A stretch of DNA of 5,792 nt from Klebsiella pneumoniae (GCA_943325355.2 CALPPA020000122.1:1-5792); one strand, 5' to 3'. Shown: positions 1 to 5,792, numbered from the stretch's first letter. The notes: generated by a model not told the origin, from the sequence alone. A program made the numbers and translations.

Positions 1-172
1 TCAAACATTTTATCATTACGGATTTTCCTGACCCTGATTTTCCCATAATGACAAGGTTTTCACCATCAATTAAATTCATATTGAAACCATTCAAAACGTG
101 ATTGTTACCATAACTTTTTCGCAAGTTTTTGATTTCAATGATAGATTTAATATTGTTTTCAAAAGAGTTCAT
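1..172 (-). CDS. mlaF: MlaF-type ABC transporter ATP-binding protein (partial, C-terminal part beyond the left edge)
   Basis: This is the N-terminal 57 residues of an ABC ATPase, read from an ATG at 172-170 and running off the window. An aromatic A-loop residue (Tyr21, in RKSYGNNHVL) is followed by a Walker A P-loop, GKSGSGKS, at residues 44-51, then VMIKCL. The Val directly after the P-loop serine is common in the Mla/Mkl ATPase group. The Walker B, signature and switch regions lie outside the window. In the known system this cytoplasmic subunit hydrolyses ATP to drive MlaE-mediated phospholipid movement between inner and outer membrane. Only two bases (AA) separate its ATG from the TAG stop of the upstream mlaE gene, so the two are almost certainly co-transcribed and translationally coupled. 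The family call rests largely on that neighbour, since the fragment alone would only say ABC ATPase. Confidence 0.88.
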   Translation of the reverse strand, partial: MNSFENNIKSIIEIKNLRKSYGNNHVLNGFNMNLIDGENLVIMGKSGSGKSVMIKCL

Positions 173-174
173 TT

Positions 175-957
175 CTATAAATCATAAAAAATATCGGTTA
201 CAAAAACGGCAACAAAATCGATTATAAAAAGGAGCATTGAGGTAAAAACTACGGCAGAATTAGCAGCAAGACCAACACCTGCGGTTCCTTTTTTGCAGTT
301 ATACCCTTTAAAACAACCCACTAATCCGATGGCAAAACCAAAGAAGAAAGATTTAATTGTGGCGGGAATTAAATCGCCAAATTCCAAAGCTTCGGCTACT
401 TTATTAAAATATAATAAAAAAGAAACATTTCCTTTTGTGTTTTCTACTAAATACGAACCATATAGTGCAATAATATCTCCAAAAAACACTAGAATAGGGA
501 GCATCAGAGTAGTAGCCAAAATTCTAGTAACAACTAGATATTTGAATGGATTCGTTCCCGATACTTCCATCGCATCGATTTGTTCCGTCACTCTCATAGA
601 GCCCAATTCAGCTCCAATTCCTGAACCTATTCGTCCTGCGCAAATCAAAGCGGTAATGATGGGGCCTATTTCTCGAATAATCGAAATACTTACCATTGAT
701 GGCATCCAAGAAACGGCACCAAATTCCTGCAAGGTTGGTCGAGATTGTAATGTAAAAACCAATCCGATAATAAAACCCGTAACCGCTACTAACAGGAGGG
801 AACGGTTTCCCATATTATAGCATTGCCTGATGAATTCTTTGAATTCGAAAGGGCTTTTAAAGACTTCCTTAAAAAAACGACCAGCAAATTGAGAAAGTTC
901 ACCAATATCAAGTAAGAAGGACTTTAGGGATTCAATTATTTTAAAATTACTTTCCAT
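175..957 (-). CDS. mlaE: MlaE-family ABC transporter permease (phospholipid trafficking)
   Basis: A 260-residue integral membrane protein of the MlaE/DUF140 family, the permease of the Mla/TGD-type lipid transporters. An amphipathic N-terminal segment (about 1-48) is followed by roughly five hydrophobic segments near 52-72, 88-110, 144-170, 200-217 and 234-257. The family hallmarks are clear: IREIGPIITALICAGRIGSG (94-113), the contact motif EQIDAMEV (125-132) with the following NPFKYLV, and the late GCFKGYNCKKGTAGVG loop (214-229). Length matches the family norm of about 250-260. In the known complex, MlaE dimerises in the inner membrane with the MlaF ATPases and an MlaD MCE-domain ring, moving glycerophospholipids. 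The mlaF start follows its stop after two bases. No Shine-Dalgarno is visible before the ATG, as is usual in Bacteroidota. Transport direction and substrate cannot be read from sequence. Confidence 0.95.
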   Translation of the reverse strand: MESNFKIIESLKSFLLDIGELSQFAGRFFKEVFKSPFEFKEFIRQCYNMGNRSLLLVAVTGFIIGLVFTLQSRPTLQEFGAVSWMPSMVSISIIREIGPIITALICAGRIGSGIGAELGSMRVTEQIDAMEVSGTNPFKYLVVTRILATTLMLPILVFFGDIIALYGSYLVENTKGNVSFLLYFNKVAEALEFGDLIPATIKSFFFGFAIGLVGCFKGYNCKKGTAGVGLAANSAVVFTSMLLFIIDFVAVFVTDIFYDL

Positions 958-1019
958 CTATGCAAAGAAATTAATTTTTAAGAAAGATACCATCCCCCGA
1001 GCAAGGAGAACGGATGTAG

Positions 1020-1027
1020 TAAATTTA
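1020..1027 (-). promoter_or_regulatory. Possible -7 promoter box for mlaEF
   Basis: On the minus strand this reads TAAATTTA within TCGTAAATTTAC, seven of eight positions matching the Bacteroidota -7 consensus TAnnTTTG. It lies about 60 bases before the mlaE ATG. No TTG is present at the expected upstream (-33) distance, so the call is weak. The octamer is also self-complementary and could be chance in AT-rich DNA. Read-through from the J-protein gene is the alternative. Confidence 0.3.
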
Positions 1028-1074
1028 CGAATAATTTGCTGATTTTTAGTATTTTAAAACTTTATTTTTTGTGT

Positions 1075-1977
1075 TTATGTAGTTTTAAGTTTTGCCAGTT
1101 CTTCGAATAATTCTTTTTCTTTTTCACTAAGATTTTTTGGGATTTTTATTTGGTATTCGATATATAAATCGCCAAAATGCCCTTCTTTTTTATACACAGG
1201 AAAGCCTTTTTCTTTGAGTTTTACTTTGGTGCCGTTTTGAGTTCCTGGCATTACTTTTAGTTTTACTTTTCCGTCAAAAGTATCGATAGTAATTTCGCCA
1301 CCCAATATAGCAGTGTATAAATCTAAATCTGCGGTAGAATATAGATTATGTTTGTCTAGCTTGAATTTGGTATTATTCGCAATGGTGAAAGTAATGTACA
1401 AATCACCTTTTGGACCACCATTAGAACCTTCGGCTCCCATTCCACTAATTTTTATGATTTGACCGTTTTCGACTCCTGCGGGTATGGTAAGTCTTATTTT
1501 TTTACCATTGATAGTTAATTCTCGTTTTTGGGTGGTGTAAACGTCTTTTAAATCCAAGTTTAGTTCGACATTGTAATCGCCACCTTTGGACTGTCGGTTT
1601 TGTCTTCTACCTCCTGAGGCACGACCTCCAAACATTGATTCAAAGAAATCAGAATAATCGCCACCACCTGAAAATCCTTCAAAACCCCCAAAACCTCCTT
1701 GTTGTCCACCACCGCGCGATTGTTGTTGTCTTTGTTTCTCGAATTCCTCGGAATGTTGCCAGTTTTCGCCGTATTGGTCGTATTTCTTTCGATTTTCGGG
1801 ATGACTCAAAACTTCATTTGCTTCATTGGCCTCTTTGAATTTTTGTTCCGCTACTTTATCATTGGGATTCAAGTCGGGATGGTATTTTCGAGCGAGTTTT
1901 CGATAGGCTTTTTTTACCTCGGCTTCTGTAGCACTTTTATCGATTTCCAATACTTTGTAATAGTCTATAAATGCCAT
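1075..1977 (-). CDS. J-domain co-chaperone, CbpA type (class B DnaJ, no zinc finger)
   Basis: A 300-residue DnaJ-family protein. The J domain spans about residues 5-70, with the essential HPD triad at 33-35 (KYHPDLNP), which stimulates ATP hydrolysis by DnaK/Hsp70. A Gly/Phe- and Gln-rich linker follows (about 84-128, with GGFGGFEGFSGGG and SMFGGR). The two C-terminal substrate-binding beta domains cover about 133-205 and 206-283, with IPAGVENGQ and MPGTQNGTKVKLKEKGFP as the typical repeats. There are no CxxCxGxG zinc-finger repeats, and the length (about 300 against about 370-380 for canonical DnaJ) also fits CbpA, a cytoplasmic co-chaperone used mainly under stress. The ATG lies directly before the first J-domain helix (MAFIDYYKVL), so the start is secure. 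The CbpM modulator often paired with CbpA is absent: the next gene downstream is mlaE and the upstream gap has no room. It may belong to the stress-type block to its right. Confidence 0.95.
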   Translation of the reverse strand: MAFIDYYKVLEIDKSATEAEVKKAYRKLARKYHPDLNPNDKVAEQKFKEANEANEVLSHPENRKKYDQYGENWQHSEEFEKQRQQQSRGGGQQGGFGGFEGFSGGGDYSDFFESMFGGRASGGRRQNRQSKGGDYNVELNLDLKDVYTTQKRELTINGKKIRLTIPAGVENGQIIKISGMGAEGSNGGPKGDLYITFTIANNTKFKLDKHNLYSTADLDLYTAILGGEITIDTFDGKVKLKVMPGTQNGTKVKLKEKGFPVYKKEGHFGDLYIEYQIKIPKNLSEKEKELFEELAKLKTT

Positions 1978-2087
1978 TGTTATGTTTTTTTACGAGTTTT
2001 ATAGCTTGTTAATCCTTTTGTAAAGTGATTTATAATCCAATTCGACAGCATAGGTTTTGCGTCTAAATAAGAGTTCTAATTGCAGTC

Positions 2088-2114
2088 AAATTTCACTATA
2101 AATTTAGTGAATTT
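2088..2114. promoter_or_regulatory. Inverted repeat between PLD and J-protein genes (terminator or operator)
   Basis: A seven-base arm TTCACTA (2092-2098) and its exact complement TAGTGAA (2105-2111) flank a six-base centre. Allowing one bulged T, three more A-T pairs extend the stem outward. It is the only clear dyad in the 174-base gap, about 40-60 bases after the PLD stop and about 115 bases before the J-protein ATG. It may be a weak terminator for the PLD transcript or a protein-binding dyad for the chaperone promoter. A run of Ts follows on the plus strand only, which argues against a classic minus-strand terminator. Confidence 0.35.
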
Positions 2115-2151
2115 TTGTTTATTTGAAGAGCAATTTGTAAGTAATGTTGGT

Positions 2152-3315
2152 TTAATACAATCTTCTAAACCTTTTATGTGGAATGTAGGTTACCATTATT
2201 TCAATAGTTCTGGATGTCCAATACGAAATCCAATTGATGAATTTTGAAGCCAAACCATACTTTAAAGTCAGAGTTTCTGTTGTGATTTGGTCGCATTGAG
2301 CGATAATCTCATTGAGATGTATTTCATATTCCTTTGCAAATTGAGCCGAATCGATTGCTACATTCATTTCGATGCTCCCAAATGAACTCAAATTATTTAG
2401 GTTGAAAGAACCAATGGTTGTCCAATTAGAATCAATTACAGCAGTTTTTCCGTGTAAAATTGATGATTTCCATTCGAATAATTCGATATTGAACCGCAAA
2501 AGCTTTGAATACAAGTGTATGCTCGCTCTTCTTGCTAAAGGAACATCAGATATTCCAGATAAAATTAATTTAATTTTAACTCCTTTTTCACTGGCTTTTT
2601 TTAGGGAATTAATCAATTTTTTTCCAGGTAGAAAATAACTGCCTACAATGACAATTTCTTTTTTGGCATTGATGATTTTGTTGGTGTAGGCTTTGAAAAT
2701 TTCATTTTTTCGTTTTAGCCAATCATTTTGAAGTACAGAAATGCTATTTACTTCCCCTTTATCAAAAATTGAGGTGATTTTTTTTCTTCGGATAATTCTA
2801 TTCTTGAAATAGATATCTCTGCATAATTCTTGTAATGATTTTGCAATATTTTCATCATTGATTTCTATTGCATAATCAAGCCATGGGTCTAGTTTCTCAG
2901 TTCTGTTGTATTTATCTGCAATATTAATTCCGCCAATTAACGTTGTTTTGGCATCTAAAACAACAATTTTATGATGCAATCTTCTACCAATGTAAAGTGA
3001 ATTTGCAGAGAAAAAAGGGGAGAAGACTCTAATGTCAATCCCTTCTTTTTTGAGTTCGTTGATAATTTCTGTTGGAAAGGATAAAGAACCAAAACCATCA
3101 ATCAGAATGTGTATTTTGACTTTTCTTGAAGCAGCTTCTTTCAAAGCTGAAATAATTTTTTTGCCTGTTACATCATAATCAAAAATATAGGTTTGGATGT
3201 GAATTTCGGATTTCGATTCTAAAATAAGCCGTTCTAGACGATTAAAATAGTCATCGCCGCTATGGACTAGCGCTACATTTTTTGTTGTTGATAATGTAGT
3301 TTTGTTATTATACAT
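2152..3315 (-). CDS. Phospholipase D / cardiolipin synthase-like protein with two HKD motifs
   Basis: A PLD-superfamily enzyme. Numbered from the upstream ATG at 3339 (395 residues), two catalytic HKD motifs are intact: H122-x-K124-x4-D129 followed by GG at 136-137, and H296-G-K298-x4-D303 followed by GSFN at 310-313. Each HKD half forms part of one active site, with one His as nucleophile in phosphodiester transfer. Two-motif bacterial proteins of this type are mostly cardiolipin synthases, which join phosphatidyl groups to phosphatidylglycerol. Unlike those of about 480 residues, it has no N-terminal transmembrane pair and starts almost at the first PLD domain. The C-terminus (about 366-395) is hydrophobic/aromatic then basic (HKRFRRLY), a possible membrane-contact tail. 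Two starts are possible: ATG at 3339 (32-base overlap with the protease gene) or ATG at 3315 (8-base overlap, 387 residues). The shorter one is given because its overlap is more typical. A phospholipase or nuclease role is not excluded. Confidence 0.9.
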   Translation of the reverse strand: MYNNKTTLSTTKNVALVHSGDDYFNRLERLILESKSEIHIQTYIFDYDVTGKKIISALKEAASRKVKIHILIDGFGSLSFPTEIINELKKEGIDIRVFSPFFSANSLYIGRRLHHKIVVLDAKTTLIGGINIADKYNRTEKLDPWLDYAIEINDENIAKSLQELCRDIYFKNRIIRRKKITSIFDKGEVNSISVLQNDWLKRKNEIFKAYTNKIINAKKEIVIVGSYFLPGKKLINSLKKASEKGVKIKLILSGISDVPLARRASIHLYSKLLRFNIELFEWKSSILHGKTAVIDSNWTTIGSFNLNNLSSFGSIEMNVAIDSAQFAKEYEIHLNEIIAQCDQITTETLTLKYGLASKFINWISYWTSRTIEIMVTYIPHKRFRRLY

Positions 3316-4405
3316 AAATCTTTTTTGTTTTAACCTCATTCACCAAAATAAACTCCAATAGGTTTTCCATATCTAAAGTGCCAATGAAGCGGTTGTCTTC
3401 GATAACAAGCATTAAAGTTGATTTATGTTTGTAAATTAATTCAAAAACATCCTCCAAAAGGGTATTTGCTTCCAGATAAATTAGATTTTTATCAATAATG
3501 GAAGATAGACTTGCTTCTTCCTCTTTTTTAGAAAGACCTTCTATGATTTGATCACGGTTGAGTGTCCCTAATAGTATGCCATTTTTTGTTACAAGGAAAT
3601 ACTTGTTTTGACTGTCAAGCATCAATTTTACTGCTGTATCCAATGTTTCATTACAATCTATAGTTGGGTTTTGTTTCATTAAGATATCCCTGACTTTATA
3701 GCCTTTGAGCAAATATTTTGACTCTGCATAGTTCGTTTCGATTTGGGCAGCCATTATGACAAATATACCAATAAAAATCAAAAAAGGATTATGTGAAAAG
3801 CCTAAAACGATGAAACCAATAGCTACTATTTGTCCAATGCGTGCCGCGATTTTAGTTGCAACATTTCTTTTTAATTTATACGATAAAATCGCTCTCAACA
3901 TTCGTCCGCCATCCATTGGAAAAGCAGGAATTAAATTGAATAATGCCAATACTATGTTTACCAAAAAGAAATTCAGTAAAAAGTTATTCCCATTGATGCC
4001 ACCTGATAATTGGGCAATCATTTCCTCTGAATTATTGGGATAGTAGATAAAAAGGGATAGTAGTAATGCCAAAACAATATTTACCATTGGTCCGGCAAAA
4101 GCAACCATTAATTCTTCTGAAGGTTTTTCAGGAAGTTTTTCTAAACTGGCAATTCCGCCAATGGGCAAAAGAGTTATATTATAGGTTTTTATATTGAATT
4201 TTTTGGCAGTTATGGCATGGCCCAATTCATGTAACAGAACTGTTGCAAAGACACTTAGAATAAATAATACAGACCAAGCTATTTGAACTATATTTTGACC
4301 TGCTTTGTAGTTAATGTAAACAATATAAATGATCAGAAGAGAGAATGTCCAATGAAGAAACACATCTATCCCAGCTATGTTTCCGAGTTTAAATGATCCT
4401 TTCAT
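3308..4405 (-). CDS. Site-2 protease-type M50 zinc metalloprotease with tandem CBS domains
   Basis: A 365-residue polytopic intramembrane protease. Hydrophobic segments lie near 14-32, 43-65, 101-120, 143-160 and 187-220. The zinc/catalytic motif HELGH is at 59-63 inside the second segment, and the third zinc ligand lies in the conserved NLIPAFPMDGG at 157-167 (Asp165). GPMVNIVLAL (105-114) is another family block. After the membrane part, two CBS repeats follow in the cytoplasm, about 237-290 (VRDILMKQNPTIDCNETLDTA is the typical entry) and about 303-355. CBS pairs often bind adenine nucleotides, so they may gate proteolysis by energy status. There is no PDZ domain, unlike RseP; this is the M50B/SpoIVFB-like CBS architecture. 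The substrate is unknown, although relatives cleave anti-sigma factors or membrane proteins. The ATG at 4405 directly precedes the conserved N-terminal strand (KLGNIAGIDVFLHWTF). The 3' end overlaps the PLD gene, so the two are probably translated in a coupled way. Confidence 0.95.
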   Translation of the reverse strand: MKGSFKLGNIAGIDVFLHWTFSLLIIYIVYINYKAGQNIVQIAWSVLFILSVFATVLLHELGHAITAKKFNIKTYNITLLPIGGIASLEKLPEKPSEELMVAFAGPMVNIVLALLLSLFIYYPNNSEEMIAQLSGGINGNNFLLNFFLVNIVLALFNLIPAFPMDGGRMLRAILSYKLKRNVATKIAARIGQIVAIGFIVLGFSHNPFLIFIGIFVIMAAQIETNYAESKYLLKGYKVRDILMKQNPTIDCNETLDTAVKLMLDSQNKYFLVTKNGILLGTLNRDQIIEGLSKKEEEASLSSIIDKNLIYLEANTLLEDVFELIYKHKSTLMLVIEDNRFIGTLDMENLLEFILVNEVKTKKIYV

Positions 4406-4462
4406 TTTTTCTGAATTTTAAAGTGATTATTCCTGATTTTGCCTAAAATAAACGACGATTTT

Positions 4463-4470
4463 CAAACTTA
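4463..4470 (-). promoter_or_regulatory. -7 promoter box TAAGTTTG for the protease-PLD operon
   Basis: On the minus strand this is TAAGTTTG, an exact match to the Bacteroidota primary-sigma -7 consensus TAnnTTTG. It would place the transcript start near 4455-4460, about 50 bases before the protease ATG at 4405. The -33 region, about 19 bases upstream, is AT-rich with TTA rather than the ideal TTG, so this half is weak. Its place in the only sizeable gap of the right-hand block supports a real promoter. Confidence 0.5.
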
Positions 4471-4484
4471 TCTTGTATATAAAG

Positions 4485-4509
4485 TTAATAATAAAATATT
4501 AATTATTAA
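4485..4509 (-). terminator. Weak AT-only hairpin after the DUF2784 gene
   Basis: Arms TTAATAAT (4485-4492) and ATTATTAA (4502-4509) are perfectly complementary with a nine-base loop, starting about 20 bases after the DUF2784 stop. The stem has no G-C pair, so it would be thermally weak. Its position between a gene end and a promoter candidate is the main reason to list it. In DNA of this composition chance is a serious alternative. Confidence 0.25.
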
Positions 4510-4528
4510 GGCTTTAAGTTTTTTACTT

Positions 4529-4909
4529 TCATAAGGATAGTTGTTTTTTTTGATTCAAAATAATACTGATAAAAAACGCCAATAAAAATATAATTAGGGT
4601 TGTTGTATCAACCCAATTTTCCGTAAGATTGACTCCAACTATTTTTAGAACCAGAAAATGGATATAAGAATTACTTTCATCCTTGTAGTCTAAAAGTTGA
4701 CGCACTTTCCAATGCCAATCCGTAAACGGACAATAGCCAATGCCATACCAAATTCCCAAAACAAACCACGAAAAAGCGGTAACCGATAAAGAAATTAAAT
4801 TGGCAAACCGCCATTTTGGAATTATCCAACCAAAAACATTAAACAGGATCAGAGCACTATGAAAGAGAATGAAGAAATAATCGATACTTTGAAGAATAAT
4901 TCTGCTCAT
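4529..4909 (-). CDS. DUF2784 family small membrane protein
   Basis: A 126-residue membrane protein that I place in the DUF2784 family on its central motif. Three hydrophobic segments are visible: about 8-30 (with HSALILFNVFGW), 38-58 (FSWFVLGIWYGIGY) and 100-119. The conserved block GIGYCPFTDWHWKVR (56-70) sits at the end of the second segment, with one Cys, His and several Trp/Asp that could form a ligand or metal site at the membrane surface. No function is established for the family that I know of. The gene starts inside the stop codon of the upstream Ca2+-ATPase (ATGA, 4906-4909), so its translation is probably coupled to the pump. This suggests, without proving, a shared role such as a small accessory or regulatory partner. 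The C-terminus ends in a short basic tail (NQKKQLSL). Length is ordinary for the family. Confidence 0.85.
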   Translation of the reverse strand: MSRIILQSIDYFFILFHSALILFNVFGWIIPKWRFANLISLSVTAFSWFVLGIWYGIGYCPFTDWHWKVRQLLDYKDESNSYIHFLVLKIVGVNLTENWVDTTTLIIFLLAFFISIILNQKKQLSL

Positions 4910-5792
4910 TTGTTTTTAGTTTTCATTCGAAATATCCATTTTTCAATTTCCACAGCCCAGAATATTACGCTTGAAACTACAATTGTTATCGCCAATTCGT
5001 ATATGGAAAGTGGTTGTGTTTTAAAAATAGTATTAAAAAAAGGAACGTATATAAGCATCAATTGTAGAATAACAGTTAGAAATAAAGCTCCCAAAAGGGG
5101 TTTGTTAGAAAACAATCCAATTTTGAACAGTGATTCCCTCTCAGAACGAATGGCCATTACGTGCCCCATTTGGCTAAAGCATAAAACGGTGAAAGCCATC
5201 GTTTGCCAATGTGAATTTTCGTTATTTATTGCCCAATGTTGCATTCCAAGGGTTGTAAGACCCATTAATAGACCCACCCACAAAATGTGTCTTCCCATTC
5301 CGTTCGAAAAAATATTTTCCTTTGGATTCCTTGGTGGTCTTTTCATAATTTTGGCTTCAGCAGGTTCTGAGGCTAGCGCTAATCCTGGTAAACCATCGGT
5401 GACAAGGTTGATCCAAAGAATATGGATAGCCAAAAGCGGAATGGGCAACAGAAAAAATGGAGCTAAGAAAATAGCCCAAATTTCTCCAGAATTTGATGTC
5501 ATCGTATATTTGATGAACTTCAAAATGTTGTCAAAAACTTTTCGTCCGTGTTTGACTGCAACAACAATAGTTGCAAAATTATCGTCCAGTAAAATCATAT
5601 GTGATGCTTCTTTTGAAACTTCGGTGCCGTTGATTCCCATTGCAATGCCAATATCCGCATTCTTAAGTGCTGGAGCATCGTTCACGCCGTCGCCAGTCAT
5701 AGCAACTATCTGGCCTCGATCGTGCAAAGCATTGACGATTTTTAGTTTTTGCTCTGGATTTACGCGGGCATAAACGCGAACTCTTTCGACAA
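4906..5792 (-). CDS. P-type Ca2+-transporting ATPase (partial, C-terminal 295 residues)
   Basis: The C-terminal part of a P2-type cation ATPase; the frame is open to the right edge, so the N-terminus lies outside. Numbering visible complete codons from Val1 (5790-5788), the hinge motif TGDGVNDAP is at 32-40, completing the phosphorylation domain. Membrane helices M5-M10 follow. Ca2+-type ligand residues are visible: NSGE in M5 (Asn100, Glu103, aligning with SERCA Asn768/Glu771) and NLVTDGLP in M6 (Asn128, Thr131, Asp132, aligning with SERCA Asn796/Thr799/Asp800). The M8 position that I align with SERCA Glu908 appears to be Gln207 (FSQMGHV). The phosphorylation motif DKTGT and the actuator TGES are beyond the window. 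Such pumps export Ca2+ (possibly Mn2+) from the cytoplasm at the cost of ATP. A TTG at 5727 is not the start, because the conserved sequence VYARVNPEQK continues upstream of it in frame. Its stop overlaps the DUF2784 start. Confidence 0.95.
   Translation of the reverse strand, partial: VERVRVYARVNPEQKLKIVNALHDRGQIVAMTGDGVNDAPALKNADIGIAMGINGTEVSKEASHMILLDDNFATIVVAVKHGRKVFDNILKFIKYTMTSNSGEIWAIFLAPFFLLPIPLLAIHILWINLVTDGLPGLALASEPAEAKIMKRPPRNPKENIFSNGMGRHILWVGLLMGLTTLGMQHWAINNENSHWQTMAFTVLCFSQMGHVMAIRSERESLFKIGLFSNKPLLGALFLTVILQLMLIYVPFFNTIFKTQPLSIYELAITIVVSSVIFWAVEIEKWIFRMKTKNK

Noticed and set aside
293..820. Plus-strand open frame of 175 codons
   Set aside because: It is fully antisense to mlaE, whose motifs are intact. 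The product is a low-complexity Lys/Ile/Pro-rich sequence with no family resemblance.
1635..2004. Two plus-strand open frames
   Set aside because: They are antisense to the J-domain and Gly/Phe-rich region of the chaperone gene. The hydrophobic look of one comes from reading that strand backwards.
1978..2151. Possible small gene such as cbpM in the gap before the J-protein gene
   Set aside because: The gap is too short for a CbpM-type protein of about 100 residues plus signals, and no convincing frame or motif was found. It holds the inverted repeat and AT-rich leader only.
2372..4043. Short plus-strand frames at 2372-2638 and 3756-4043
   Set aside because: They are antisense to the PLD and protease genes, without leader, motif or codon support.
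5725..5727. TTG as the start of the P-type ATPase
   Set aside because: The frame continues open upstream to the edge and encodes conserved family sequence (VYARVNPEQK), so the true start is outside the window.
4859..5773. Long plus-strand open frame of about 304 codons
   Set aside because: It lies antisense to the Ca2+-ATPase and DUF2784 genes, both with clear family motifs. Its translation shows no recognisable domain and it is best explained as a shadow of the coding strand.

Overview
The window is AT-rich and every supported gene lies on the minus strand. Flavobacterial features include a TAnnTTTG-type -7 promoter box (TAAGTTTG ahead of the protease gene), A-rich leaders with no clear Shine-Dalgarno sequence, and the MlaE-then-MlaF gene order. 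The best guess is a Flavobacterium-like member of Bacteroidota. No rRNA, tRNA, CRISPR array, insertion sequence or phage gene was seen. No stretch longer than 175 bases lacks a gene.

In the direction of transcription (right to left), the window opens inside a P-type Ca2+-transporting ATPase cut by the right edge (4906-5792). Its stop overlaps the start of a small DUF2784 membrane protein in an ATGA junction (4529-4909). A 123-base gap follows, holding an AT-only hairpin and the best promoter candidate of the window. Next come a site-2-protease-type M50 metalloprotease with two CBS domains (3308-4405) and an overlapping two-HKD phospholipase D/cardiolipin synthase-like gene (2152-3315 or 2152-3339). 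A 174-base gap with an inverted repeat leads to a CbpA-type J-domain chaperone without zinc fingers (1075-1977). After a 117-base gap come an MlaE-family ABC permease (175-957) and, two bases later, its ATPase partner MlaF (1-172), cut by the left edge.

Functionally there are two blocks. The right block (Ca2+ pump, DUF2784, intramembrane protease with CBS domains, PLD enzyme, and perhaps the J-protein) looks like an envelope and ion stress-response neighbourhood. Ca2+ ATPases and M50-CBS proteases also occur together in the mycobacterial dormancy (DosR) regulon, so a low-oxygen or general-stress role is a reasonable inference but is not shown by the sequence. The left block (mlaE-mlaF) is the start of a phospholipid-trafficking ABC transporter operon, whose MlaD-type subunit would be expected beyond the left edge. 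Both blocks concern membrane composition and integrity. No wholly new system was identified. The most interesting points are the two overlapping gene pairs, the unknown DUF2784 protein tied to a calcium pump, and a PLD enzyme lacking the usual N-terminal anchor but tied to a membrane protease.
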